From Acanthopleuribacter pedis (GTDB lineage: Bacteria; Acidobacteriota; Holophagae; Acanthopleuribacterales; Acanthopleuribacteraceae), in assembly GCF_017377855.1 (NCBI RefSeq), contig NZ_JAFREP010000003.1:248001-312000 (forward strand): a stretch of 64,000 bases of DNA, written 5' to 3'. The position numbers and the translations under genes are program-made. Below are positions 8,059 through 17,111 of the stretch, piece after piece; position 1 is the stretch's first letter, and each line of letters starts with the position of its first letter. The notes beneath the pieces were generated by a model. The model was not told the DNA's origin. It saw nothing but the letters and a program-made list of their open reading frames with translations, and ran no database searches.

Positions 8059-11000
8059 ATGTCAGGGGCGGACGACGAAATTCTCGAGCTTTTTCTGGTG
8101 GAATCTCGGGAACATTTGGAAGACATTGAATCCGATTTGTTGGCGATTGAAGAACAAGGCGCCGCGACCGATGCCGAGCTGGTGAACCATGTTTTTCGCG
8201 CGATCCACACCATCAAAGGGGCGGCCGGCTTCTTCGGGCTCCACAAAATAAAAGAGTTGTCGCACGTGATGGAACACCTGTTGGATCTGCTGCGCAAGCG
8301 TCAACTGGTGGCGACACCCAAGGTGATCAGTGTCTTGCTCGACGGGGCGGATGTGCTGCGTGGCATGATCAACAATCCCGATACCTCCAACGACCAGGAG
8401 ATTACCGACCTGGTCGAAAGCATCAAGGTCTGCGCGGGCGGGGAGGACGAAAAAGCCCAGGAAGAGCTCAACCGCGCGGTGGACATTAAAACCAATGACG
8501 GTCGCGTTTTGATGCAGGTGCCCTTCAGCGATTTCGAGAAGGCGGTACGGGACAGCAAAGGCGGCGACCACGTCTATTTGGTCCAGTACGATCTGTTCGA
8601 AATTGAGAAACAAAATAAAAACGCCCTGGAAATCATCAACGAGTTGCAAGACCTCGCCTATTTCATTGACAGCGTCTTGGATGTCGAAGGCGTGGGGACC
8701 CTGGCCGATGAAGGTGATCCCAAGCTTCATTTTTACGTTCTGCTCGCCACGGTGATGGAACACGACTTAATCAGCCATTTTCTCGAACTTAGCGAAAAGT
8801 GTGTGTTTGAACTGGGCGAAGAAGCCCTGGGCTTTAACATTCATTCGGTTTTGAAGAAAAAAGCGGCGCCCGCACCTGCTGCACCCGCGCCGGAACCGGC
8901 GCCCACGCCTCAGGTGACGGCCCCGGTGGAGGCGCCCGCGAACCCGGCTGCTTCCGTCGTGCCGACGCCGCCGAAGCAGGCGGCCCCGGCCAAGCTCGAG
9001 AAACCCGCGCCGGCAAGCACGCCCGTGCCGGAGCCTGCTGCCGATGCCGCACCGCCCAAGCCTAAACGTTCGGGCAAAGTTGAATCCTACATTCGCGTCA
9101 ATGTTTTGCTGTTGGATCGCCTGATGAACCTCGCCGGTGAACTGGTTTTGACCCGCAATGAAATGTTGCTCAACGCCAACTCGCGCGATTGGGAGCTGGT
9201 GGACCGCACCGCCCAGAAGGTCAACATCATTACCTCGGAGTTACAGGAAGCGATCATGTCGACGCGGATGCAGGCGGTCGGCGTGGTGTTCAACAAATTC
9301 CACCGCATTGTGCGTGACCTTTCGCGCAGCCTTGGCAAAAAAATACGCCTCACCGTGGAAGGCGAACACGTCGAGTTAGACAAAACCATCATTGAAGCTA
9401 TCGGCGATCCCATGACCCACTTGATCCGCAACGCCTGTGACCATGGTATCGAGGGGCCCGAAAAACGGATCAAACACGGTAAAGATGAAACCGGAACCTT
9501 GCGGCTCAGCGCCTTGCACGAGGCCGGTTTGGTGGTGATTGAAATCGCCGATGACGGCGGCGGGATTCCGCCTGACGCCATTCGCGACAAAGCACTTCGC
9601 ATGGGCTTGCACACCATGGCGGAACTGGAAGCCATGAGTGATAAAGAAGCGGTGAAACTGATTTTTGCACCGGGTTTCTCCACCGCGGCGCAAGTGACGG
9701 ATGTTTCGGGCCGTGGGGTCGGCATGGACGTGGTCCACACCAACCTCAGTAAATTGGGCGGCACCATTGACATCGACAGCGCGGTCGGGCGGGGAACGAC
9801 CTTCCGCATCAAATTACCTTTGACCCTGGCCATTATTCCCAGTTTGTTGGTTTCTGTTGAGGGGCAACAATTCTGTATTCCCCAGGTGAATTTGCAGGAG
9901 TTGGTGCGCATTCCTCAAAGTGAAGTGAAAAACCGTATTGAACGCATTGGTGAATCAGCCGTGATTCGCCTCCGCGAAGAGCTGTTGCCGCTGGTGCGTA
10001 TGCGGGACGTGCTGGGTTTGGACGGGACCTTCATCCATCCCCAGACCGGGGAAATTCGCTCGGACCGCCGTCAAAACTTGGCGGATCGACGTGGATCGGG
10101 TGCGTCGGAAACGCCCGACGACATCGCCACACCGCGTTCCAAGCGTGACCGGCGTAGCGATCCCGAGGGCGCCCATAACATTGCCGTGGTGACGGCCAAC
10201 GCGATTCGCTATGGGTTGATCGTCGACCATTTGATGGATTCGGCTGAAATTGTGGTGAAACCCTTGGGCCGCCATCTTAAGGACGTGCCGATTTACGCGG
10301 GGGCGACCATTCTGGGTACCGGTAGCGTCGCCATGATTCTGGATGTGGAAGGGATTTGTTCGCACATGAACCTGCGCGAGATTCCCAGCCGCCGTGAACA
10401 ACGTCGCGATGCGGTTGCCGATGCCGCGGCTACCGATGTACAGACCTTTTTGATGATTTCCTACGGCGGCGAGGATCTCTACGGGATCCCCATGGAATTG
10501 GTGCAGCGCATCGAAACCGCCGATGTCGCCAATGTCGAGTACACGGGCGGGCGCACCGCGCTGAAAATTCACGGCCGCTCGCTGGCCTTGTTCTCCCTTG
10601 CCGAGCCGGAGAATCGTCAGCCGCGTATCAAAACCGATCAGTTCCGCGTCATTATTTTCCGCATCGCCGGTCGCGAGGTCGGGTTGGTGGTGGATGAAAT
10701 CATCGACATTGTGCAGCAAGAAGTTGAGATCGATCCGGTGACCCACAAACAGATCGGGATTTTTGGGTCGGCCGTCATCAATGACCGCATCACCTTAATT
10801 GTTGATTTACATGGTTTGGTGCGGACGCAAGTCCCGGAATGGGTGAATGAATATGAAAAGAACTTCACGTTGAAGGAGGCGGAAAGCAAAAAAACCGCCC
10901 TCATCGTTGAAGATTCACCGTTCTTCATGGATCAGGTCAAACGTTATGTGACCGAGGCCGGTTATCAAACCATCACCGCGACCGACGGCCAGGTGGCTTT

Positions 11001-11274
11001 GAACCTACTGCAAGAACGCGGTGATTCGGTGGATATCGTGTTGACCGATATTGAGATGCCCAATATGGACGGATTTGAATTGGCCGAGGCGATTCGCAGA
11101 GATCCGAAACTTTCCCATCTCCCGATTATCGCGATTACTTCGATTGCGACCAGTACAGCGGTGGCCCACTCGAAAACGGTAGGGATTGACGACTATCTGA
11201 TTAAGCTTGATCGGGAGTTGATCATCAAGCGGGCCCACCACTTTATTGAAAACGGTCGGGCGGTCGGCGCATAA
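8059..11274 (+). CDS. cheA: Hybrid CheA histidine kinase with C-terminal receiver
   Basis: 1071 residues; ATG 8059 with GAGGAGG upstream. Domain order: HPt (phospho-His H50 in AIHTIKGAAGFFG), a second helical segment to about 270, a Pro/Ala linker (about 275-335), the dimerisation helix (VNVLLLDRLMNLAGELVL), the HATPase domain (N box LIRNACDHG about 455, ADDGGGI, GRGVGMDV about 552), then two CheW-like domains instead of one, and a receiver. The first CheW domain is interrupted by an Asp/Arg-rich insert of about 45 residues (SDRRQNLADRRGSG). The receiver has EDS, phospho-acceptor D997 in TDIEMP, ITS and the conserved K. Phosphoryl flow may go from H50 to the in-cis receiver, to CheB, or to the REC proteins downstream. 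Spacing to cheW is under 30 nt. Confidence 0.95.
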   Translation: MSGADDEILELFLVESREHLEDIESDLLAIEEQGAATDAELVNHVFRAIHTIKGAAGFFGLHKIKELSHVMEHLLDLLRKRQLVATPKVISVLLDGADVLRGMINNPDTSNDQEITDLVESIKVCAGGEDEKAQEELNRAVDIKTNDGRVLMQVPFSDFEKAVRDSKGGDHVYLVQYDLFEIEKQNKNALEIINELQDLAYFIDSVLDVEGVGTLADEGDPKLHFYVLLATVMEHDLISHFLELSEKCVFELGEEALGFNIHSVLKKKAAPAPAAPAPEPAPTPQVTAPVEAPANPAASVVPTPPKQAAPAKLEKPAPASTPVPEPAADAAPPKPKRSGKVESYIRVNVLLLDRLMNLAGELVLTRNEMLLNANSRDWELVDRTAQKVNIITSELQEAIMSTRMQAVGVVFNKFHRIVRDLSRSLGKKIRLTVEGEHVELDKTIIEAIGDPMTHLIRNACDHGIEGPEKRIKHGKDETGTLRLSALHEAGLVVIEIADDGGGIPPDAIRDKALRMGLHTMAELEAMSDKEAVKLIFAPGFSTAAQVTDVSGRGVGMDVVHTNLSKLGGTIDIDSAVGRGTTFRIKLPLTLAIIPSLLVSVEGQQFCIPQVNLQELVRIPQSEVKNRIERIGESAVIRLREELLPLVRMRDVLGLDGTFIHPQTGEIRSDRRQNLADRRGSGASETPDDIATPRSKRDRRSDPEGAHNIAVVTANAIRYGLIVDHLMDSAEIVVKPLGRHLKDVPIYAGATILGTGSVAMILDVEGICSHMNLREIPSRREQRRDAVADAAATDVQTFLMISYGGEDLYGIPMELVQRIETADVANVEYTGGRTALKIHGRSLALFSLAEPENRQPRIKTDQFRVIIFRIAGREVGLVVDEIIDIVQQEVEIDPVTHKQIGIFGSAVINDRITLIVDLHGLVRTQVPEWVNEYEKNFTLKEAESKKTALIVEDSPFFMDQVKRYVTEAGYQTITATDGQVALNLLQERGDSVDIVLTDIEMPNMDGFELAEAIRRDPKLSHLPIIAITSIATSTAVAHSKTVGIDDYLIKLDRELIIKRAHHFIENGRAVGA

Positions 11275-11302
11275 AACGGACCCACCAATTTGGGAGGATG
11301 GG

Positions 11303-11779
11303 ATGAGTACGAATTTTCGTGAACCGGGCGCCGAGGGCGTCGAAGAGCGCCTCAAAGAATTGGTGATTTTTAAAGTGGCCGGCTTGTTGTGTGGCCTTGA
11401 GGCGCTGAATGTACGAGAAATATTAAGAAGCCAAAAGGTTACACCTGTTTACCACGCGCCGGAATACGTGCTGGGTGTGGTCAATTTGCGCGGCGACATC
11501 GTCACCATCATTGATCTTCAAAATAAGTTGGGCCTAGACCCCGACGACAGCAGCCAAGGCCGGCGGAATGTGATCATTGTGGAGTACTACGGTGAAAATG
11601 TGGGCTTGGCGGTCCACCAAATTCAAGACATATTGCAGGCCAATGTGGATCAATTTGAGGCGCCGCCCTCGAACTTGACGGCGCTTTTGGGTGATTATTT
11701 GTCCATGGTCTACAAAATGACGGGGAAACTTGTTTCGGTCCTTAACATTGAGCGATTGCTCGACATTGAGCCACAGTAA
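11303..11779 (+). CDS. cheW: CheW chemosensory coupling protein
   Basis: 158 residues; ATG 11303 chosen, with GGGAGG 5 nt upstream. One CheW domain: EELVIFKVAGLLCGLEALNV-type start, the GVVNLRGDIVTIIDL core and a hydrophobic C-terminus. It couples CheA to receptors, although no methyl-accepting receptor is encoded in this window. Lies 28 nt after cheA and about 100 nt before cheB. Confidence 0.93.
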   Translation: MSTNFREPGAEGVEERLKELVIFKVAGLLCGLEALNVREILRSQKVTPVYHAPEYVLGVVNLRGDIVTIIDLQNKLGLDPDDSSQGRRNVIIVEYYGENVGLAVHQIQDILQANVDQFEAPPSNLTALLGDYLSMVYKMTGKLVSVLNIERLLDIEPQ

Positions 11780-11876
11780 ACAGCCGCGCACCTTGGTGAA
11801 AGGTTTGAAACCATGACATTCATGAGCCGACAGAGGAACCATCACGATCTAAAAAGCCTCATTCCAGGGGGATGCC

Positions 11877-12968
11877 ATGCGTGAAATCGGCGTCCTTATC
11901 GTGGATGATTCGGTGATCTACCGCAAATTTCTCTACGACATTTTTACCGAGAATCTTGGTTTGGAAAAAGTCGACCGCGTTTCCGGGGGGCAAGCCGCGC
12001 TGGACCGGCTTGCTTTGGGAAAACACAAGTTGGTAACCCTTGATTTGGAAATGCCGGGCCTGAGCGGCATGGAAACGCTCAGCGAAATTCGCCGTCGTTA
12101 CCCCGATGTAAAGGTGTTGATGATTAGCAGTCACACCCAATCGGGCGCCGCGGTAACCATTGATGCCTTGGAACAAGGCGCTTTTGAATTTGTGGCCAAA
12201 CCGAACCTAGATGATCGCGAGGCGATGCTGCGGTTCTTGCGTGAAGAAATTTCCCGCAAGGTAAACCATTTATTGAGTGGGGGGCCCGCGCCCGCGGTTT
12301 TTCGGTCAACGCGAGCCAAGGTGGCCAAGCCGATCCCTGCACCCAAGCCGACACCCATGCCGAGGGTTCATGAGAAGCGCGCCCAGCCTTCGGGGAACGA
12401 GATCGCGCTGGTGGCGATTGGCATCTCGACCGGTGGGCCGGCGGCTTTGGCGACCTTTCTCCAGGCTTTTCCCAAAGACTATTCGCGTCCGATTCTCATC
12501 GTCCAGCACATGCCCGCCATGTTTACCAAGGCTTTGGCGGACAGCCTCAACCAAAAATCTCTGCTTAACGTCATTGAGGCACAACATGGTTTGCCGATTG
12601 AAGCCGGTACGGTGTATATAGCACCCGGCGGAAAGCAAATGTGCGTCGTAAAAAAAGGCGAGGTGCCCAAGATTTGTATTACCGACGACCCGCCGGAATC
12701 CTTTTGCAAACCCTCGGTGGATTATCTGTTCCGTTCGATAGCCGGGGCGTATGAGGGCAAAGTGCTGGCTTTGATTATGACGGGGATGGGTTCGGACGGT
12801 GCCCGCGGCGCCCAACTTCTCAAAAGGCGTGGCGCGGTGATTTGGGCCGAAAGTGAAGAAAGCTGTGTTGTGTTCGGCATGCCCCGCGAGGTGATCAAAT
12901 TGGGTTTGGCCGACGAAGTTTTGGGGCTTGCGTCCCTGGCCAAGCGATGTGCCGCGTTTTTTTCATGA
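11877..12968 (+). CDS. cheB: CheB protein-glutamate methylesterase
   Basis: 363 residues; ATG 11877 with AGGGGG upstream. N-terminal receiver (VDDS, acceptor D56 in TLDLEMPG, SSHTQSG, AKPN), a Pro-rich linker (about 145-170), then the C-terminal methylesterase with catalytic Ser in GISTGGP, His in QHMPAMFT and Asp in MTGMGSDGARG. All catalytic residues are present, so it should be active. It removes methyl groups from, or deamidates, receptors; the cognate receptor must be encoded elsewhere. Confidence 0.95.
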   Translation: MREIGVLIVDDSVIYRKFLYDIFTENLGLEKVDRVSGGQAALDRLALGKHKLVTLDLEMPGLSGMETLSEIRRRYPDVKVLMISSHTQSGAAVTIDALEQGAFEFVAKPNLDDREAMLRFLREEISRKVNHLLSGGPAPAVFRSTRAKVAKPIPAPKPTPMPRVHEKRAQPSGNEIALVAIGISTGGPAALATFLQAFPKDYSRPILIVQHMPAMFTKALADSLNQKSLLNVIEAQHGLPIEAGTVYIAPGGKQMCVVKKGEVPKICITDDPPESFCKPSVDYLFRSIAGAYEGKVLALIMTGMGSDGARGAQLLKRRGAVIWAESEESCVVFGMPREVIKLGLADEVLGLASLAKRCAAFFS

Positions 12969-12984
12969 GATGGAGGGGCTGAAT

Positions 12985-13170
12985 ATGGCTCGTTTCGCGG
13001 CGCCCACCCGCGGTCGTCCTCGGCAGCTGAGCGGGCTCTCCGGCGCCCCGGCCCGGGCTGCTTGCCAAGGTTCTGTTTCGCGAGCCAAAAACGGTGCACC
13101 CAGAGCCGGTCAGCATGCCGGGTTCCCATTAGCGTTTGTGTCGGGACAAGGGGTGCCCCGTGCGCATTAA
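12985..13170 (+). CDS. Possible small protein between cheB and cheR
   Basis: 61 codons from ATG 12985, with a strong GGAGGGG site 6 nt upstream. The stop overlaps the cheR GTG start by 11 nt, so it could couple cheR translation. The predicted product is Arg/Ala/Gly-rich with no recognised domain. It may instead be a leader of no protein function; this is the least certain gene in the operon. Confidence 0.3.
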   Translation: MARFAAPTRGRPRQLSGLSGAPARAACQGSVSRAKNGAPRAGQHAGFPLAFVSGQGVPRAH

Positions 13171-13984
13171 AATCAACGACCACGAAATTACGCTTTTTTG
13201 TCGCTTTATCTATGAACTCACCGGCATCGTACTGGACGAAAGCAAACGTTATCTGTTTGAGACGCGGTTACAGCCGTTGTTAAAAGAACACCGATTGAAG
13301 AACTATGAGAGCCTTTACCGGAAAGCAAAAAAAGAACGGATGGTTGAGCAAGAAATCGTTAACTTGATGACAACCGACGAATCGTATTTTTTTCGTGACA
13401 ATTCACCCTTTGAATTGCTTTACCACAAACTTTTACCGTCCCTGTTCGATCAGCGTCGCGGGCAAACGCGGCCCTTGATTCGTATATGGAGCGCCGCCGC
13501 ATCAAATGGCCAAGAAGCCTACAGTATTGCCATGGTTTGTCGCGAACTGCTGGGGGAGGTGAATCACTATCAAATTGAAATTTTAGGCACGGATATTTCC
13601 ACGAAGTGTTTGTATCGGGCGCACTTGGCTCGCTATTCAAAGTTTGAGCTGTCACGGGGAATGACGTTTGACCGGCTTAACCGGCATTTCAACAAAACCG
13701 ACGATGGCTACGAGGTGAAAGAATCGCTGCGCAAGATGGTGTCTTTTCGGCAAGCAAACTTGCATGAGAGTCTGACCCAATTTGGCATGTTCGATATCAT
13801 TTTTTGTCGTAATGTCGCGGTGTATTTTAGTGCGGAAGACCGTAAGCGCTTGTTTGATCGCCTTGCGGAGCGCTGTGTGTTTGGGGGTTACCTTATTATC
13901 GGTTCCACCGAAAACCTCCTAGGTTACGGTGAGCGTTTCGAGCGCAAGGTTTTCCAAAATTGGGTGTACTACGCGCGGAAGTGA
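13160..13984 (+). CDS. cheR: CheR chemoreceptor methyltransferase
   Basis: 274 residues. I chose GTG 13160 (AAGGGG 5 nt upstream); a TTG at 13136 is in frame but lacks a site. N-terminal CheR helical domain, then the SAM-binding fold: SAAASNGQEAYSIAM (Gln replaces the common Glu, as in some CheR lineages), GTDIS, and FCRNVAVYF. It methylates receptor glutamates, opposing CheB. It has no TPR tail. No receptor gene lies nearby. Confidence 0.93.
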   Translation: MRIKINDHEITLFCRFIYELTGIVLDESKRYLFETRLQPLLKEHRLKNYESLYRKAKKERMVEQEIVNLMTTDESYFFRDNSPFELLYHKLLPSLFDQRRGQTRPLIRIWSAAASNGQEAYSIAMVCRELLGEVNHYQIEILGTDISTKCLYRAHLARYSKFELSRGMTFDRLNRHFNKTDDGYEVKESLRKMVSFRQANLHESLTQFGMFDIIFCRNVAVYFSAEDRKRLFDRLAERCVFGGYLIIGSTENLLGYGERFERKVFQNWVYYARK

Positions 13985-14353
13985 TCCGGTAGGATGAAAA
14001 TTCAAAAAACCGGGTGGAATATTCATGCAGCGCCTGACAAAACACGATAAGCTGACTAAACCTAAAGTGAGCGATTCTTGGCGGCGCACTCGCGCAACCT
14101 GCTGGACGACAACGTGCAGTAAAAAACGCGCGACGTACTTTCTTAAGTACGCGTCGTGCGCGACCCCGGTCCGCTTTTACCAACACATTTCGCTTCAGTC
14201 CTCGGCGCGTCCTGCGCCGATACTTACGCGATTGCATCCACCCGAATCACACACTTTCGGTTGAACCCACCCATCAAAACGCGCCCGCGTGATCAAAAAA
14301 CAGACGGCCTCGGGGCCTTGGCTCCGATCCGGTCAGAGCAAGGTATAAAAGCC
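13985..14353. other. Intergenic gap inside the chemosensory operon
   Basis: About 370 bp between cheR and the HEAT-REC gene. It has an imperfect hairpin near 14122-14167 (TACTT/AAGTA flanked by CGACG/CGTCG) and, next to it, a stretch resembling the middle of family B repeats. An internal promoter is possible, so the last three genes may form a sub-operon. No gene is apparent. Confidence 0.45.
14155..14205. repeat. Possible degraded family B relic
   Basis: GCGCGACCCCGGTCCGCTTT followed by CCAACACATTTCGCTTCAG resembles the GCGCGACCCCGGCTCGCTTT ... TTTCGCTCCAG block of the copies at 26363 and 35072. No terminal repeats remain around it. May be chance or an old fragment. Confidence 0.35.
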
Positions 14354-15973
14354 ATGAACCCATCCCAAGACCCCATCCTCGACGAATTAAGTACCGTGCT
14401 TGCAAATAAGGACTTGATGAAGGCCAAAGGATTGTTTGGGTTATTCGGCGACAGTTCGCCGGGCACCCAGCAATGGGCACTTCACCAAGTGGTGGCCGCC
14501 CCGGCATCACTTTCTCTTCCGCTGTTGTCCTTTTTGGTGGCCAAGTACCCCACGCTCTTGAGTGGCCCGTTTCACGCGGGTATCGCGCTGGAGCAAGCGC
14601 TGGTATGCAGTGATGCGGCGCTGGTGGAAGGCATGAAGTTACAAAGCCATGAGGAGAAACTGCTTACCCTTGCCTACCTAAAAGGTGGGGCGGGGGAAAC
14701 CCGTTTGCAGCGCTTGGGGAAATTGTTGGATGCCTCGGATGATTTAGGCGCCAAATTGGCGATTATCGAAACCTTGGGTGACGTTGCCGACCCTGCCGCC
14801 GCCGGCCATTTGGCGGGTTTTTTAGAGACGTCGCAACCCGTATTGCGTGAGGCGGCCCTGCGCTCCTTGCGGCGTCAGGGCGGTTTTCCCGCCTTGGAAG
14901 TGATGGTTGGCGCCATGGGGCTGGACCGTCGCTTGGATCGAACGCTGAAGAAAAGTGTGGCGGAGGCGCTCAACGGGGGCGATCCTGCATTGCTCAACCA
15001 ACTGCTCCAATCCCGCTTCGCCGCTTTACGGGTTCCTGCCAAAGACCGCTTGCGCGACCTGGGGTCGCCCGTCCTGCCGCTGCTGGTGCGCAACCTACAG
15101 GATGACCATACCGACGCCCAAATTCACAGTTTGAACCTCATGGGCGAGATCGGCGATCCCGAGGCGATGGGACCGATTCGCAATTTATTGTTTCATGCCC
15201 CCGAAAACGCCAACGTGCGTTTTGCCGCCTACGAGGCCTTTGCGATGTTGCCGTTCCAGCGCGAACCCTTTGCGCTCGCGGCCGGCTTGGAAGACAGCGA
15301 TGAATCGGTGCGGTTTGCCGCGCTTAAAGCGATTAACCGCCATCTCGACGACCGCCTTGTCGAAGGGGTACGGAACATTTTGGATGCGCGTGATAAAACG
15401 GCTTTTTTTGTGATGAGTGCCGTCATTGATCAGGAGTGCGGTGCTTTGTTTCTGCGCCTTATCGATCACCCGCTTTTCGAACGCTTTGCGCTGTCTTACT
15501 TGGCCACCAAAGCCCATCCCGAGGTGGTGGCGGCATGGCAAAAGTACCTCGGTTCGCAAGGTGGCGCGGCCTTTCTCGAAAAGCTTAAACCGCGCGGGGA
15601 ACAAGAGGTTGCCGGTGCTCGGATTTTTGCCATCGACGATTCCCAGCTTATCTGCCGCATCTACCGCAAGTTGCTGTTTGAGTGCGGCCATGAGGTGCAC
15701 ACCTTTACCCGGCCCCAGGATGCCATTGACGCTTATGCCGGTTTGACCCCGCAACTGATTTTTGTCGATCTCAACATGCCGGAAATGTCCGGTATCGAAA
15801 TGACCCGCATTTTGCGCGAGGATCACGGCGCGGCCATGCCGATTGTCATGGTGACCACCCAAAACGATATGGAAGATCGCGAGGCCGCCGAACAAGCGGG
15901 GGTGACCCGTTACCTCAACAAGCCGTTCACCCGAGCCCAATTGGAAGATGCTGTATCTGAGTTAGTTCCATGA
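14354..15973 (+). CDS. HEAT-repeat protein with C-terminal receiver domain
   Basis: 539 residues; ATG 14354 with AAGGT about 10 nt upstream (an upstream in-frame extension starts in non-coding-like sequence). Residues about 1-410 are helical HEAT-like repeats (AALRSLRRQGGFPALEVM, VRFAAYEAFAMLPFQ, VRFAALKAINRHL). Residues about 420-538 are a receiver with IDDS, acceptor D472 in VDLNMPEMSG, TT, and K in LNKPFT. The stop overlaps the next start by ATGA. It may be a phospho-regulated scaffold for the partner switch, or accept phosphoryl from CheA; both are inference. The HEAT-REC order is unusual. Confidence 0.85.
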   Translation: MNPSQDPILDELSTVLANKDLMKAKGLFGLFGDSSPGTQQWALHQVVAAPASLSLPLLSFLVAKYPTLLSGPFHAGIALEQALVCSDAALVEGMKLQSHEEKLLTLAYLKGGAGETRLQRLGKLLDASDDLGAKLAIIETLGDVADPAAAGHLAGFLETSQPVLREAALRSLRRQGGFPALEVMVGAMGLDRRLDRTLKKSVAEALNGGDPALLNQLLQSRFAALRVPAKDRLRDLGSPVLPLLVRNLQDDHTDAQIHSLNLMGEIGDPEAMGPIRNLLFHAPENANVRFAAYEAFAMLPFQREPFALAAGLEDSDESVRFAALKAINRHLDDRLVEGVRNILDARDKTAFFVMSAVIDQECGALFLRLIDHPLFERFALSYLATKAHPEVVAAWQKYLGSQGGAAFLEKLKPRGEQEVAGARIFAIDDSQLICRIYRKLLFECGHEVHTFTRPQDAIDAYAGLTPQLIFVDLNMPEMSGIEMTRILREDHGAAMPIVMVTTQNDMEDREAAEQAGVTRYLNKPFTRAQLEDAVSELVP

Positions 15974-17109
15974 TCCCTACCAAAAACGTTCACGACAACA
16001 CCTACACCATTCTCATCGTTGACGATACGCGCCTGAATATCCGTATTTTGGAGCGGGCTCTGAGCCGGGAGGGCTATCGTATTTTGACGGCCGCCAACGG
16101 CATGGATGGACGGGCCTTGGCGCTGGCGGAGCAGCCGGATTTGGTGTTGCTCGATATCGTCATGCCCGGGGAAAACGGTTTCGAAACCCTACAACGTCTC
16201 AAGAGCGACCACCGCACCGCCCACATCCCCGTGGTGTTTATTTCCGGTGAGGATCATGTGGAAACCAAGGTCAGCGGCCTCGACGCCGGGGCCGTGGATT
16301 ACATCACCAAGCCGTTCCACTTGGAGGAAGTAAAGGCCCGAGTTCGCCTACACATTCGCCTCAGTATCGCCACGCGGGCGTTGCTCACCGTGCAGGCTGA
16401 AAAGCTCAAGGAAATCCAGAAGGCGCAAAGTGAGTTGCTCACCCTTCCCGAGGATCTTCCCCACGCCCGCTTTGGGGTCGTCTACCGTTCTTTGCAAGAG
16501 GCCGGCGGCGATTTCTACGATGTGTTTTCCATTGGTGACCGCATCTTCGGGTACTTTTTGTCGGATGTGAGCGGCCATGATTTGGCGACCAGCTTTTTGA
16601 CTTCCGCGCTAAAAGCGCTCCTGAAACAGAACTGCAGCGCGATCTACAAACCCACGGAAAGTATGGGTATGGTGAACCACGTGTTGTTGGAAATCTTGCC
16701 CTCCGGCAAATACCTCACCGCCTCCTACTTGGTCGTGAATCGTGCATCGCAACAGGTCTCGGTGGTCGGCATGGGTCATCCCCCGGTGGTTTATCAGCCG
16801 GTTGCGGGGGCGCCGCGTTTGATCGAATTGGACGGTGATATTCTCGGCGCCTTTCAGGAAGTCAATTTTGGTGCCGCGTCTCTGGACGTCCAGAGCGGTG
16901 ATCGCTTCATTCTTTACAGCGACGGCTTGATGGAGCGGACCGAGTCCGGCACTGTGTGGTCCGAGTTGGGCGAGCCTTTGTTGGCCATGGTCGAACAGGT
17001 GCCCAGGTTTCACAACGCCCAAGAAGCCGCGGATTTGCTGACTGAGCTGGCCAACCTCCAGTACGGCAATCCCGACGACGATGTCGTGGTGTTGGTTGTG
17101 GAGGTATAG
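15970..17109 (+). CDS. Receiver-regulated PP2C-type phosphatase (RsbU/SpoIIE-like)
   Basis: 379 residues, starting on the ATGA overlap with the HEAT-REC gene. N-terminal receiver (VDD, acceptor D62 in LLDIVMPG, K in ITKPFH), a short coiled linker (about 125-150), then a PPM/SpoIIE phosphatase domain with metal-binding motifs GGDFYD, SDVSGHDLATSF, GMGHPPVV, SDGLMER and DDDVVVLV. In partner switches this enzyme dephosphorylates the STAS protein (7705-8013). The receiver makes it responsive to CheA phosphorylation. Gap of 2 nt to the next gene. Confidence 0.94.
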   Translation: MIPTKNVHDNTYTILIVDDTRLNIRILERALSREGYRILTAANGMDGRALALAEQPDLVLLDIVMPGENGFETLQRLKSDHRTAHIPVVFISGEDHVETKVSGLDAGAVDYITKPFHLEEVKARVRLHIRLSIATRALLTVQAEKLKEIQKAQSELLTLPEDLPHARFGVVYRSLQEAGGDFYDVFSIGDRIFGYFLSDVSGHDLATSFLTSALKALLKQNCSAIYKPTESMGMVNHVLLEILPSGKYLTASYLVVNRASQQVSVVGMGHPPVVYQPVAGAPRLIELDGDILGAFQEVNFGAASLDVQSGDRFILYSDGLMERTESGTVWSELGEPLLAMVEQVPRFHNAQEAADLLTELANLQYGNPDDDVVVLVVEV

Positions 17110-17111
17110 CA

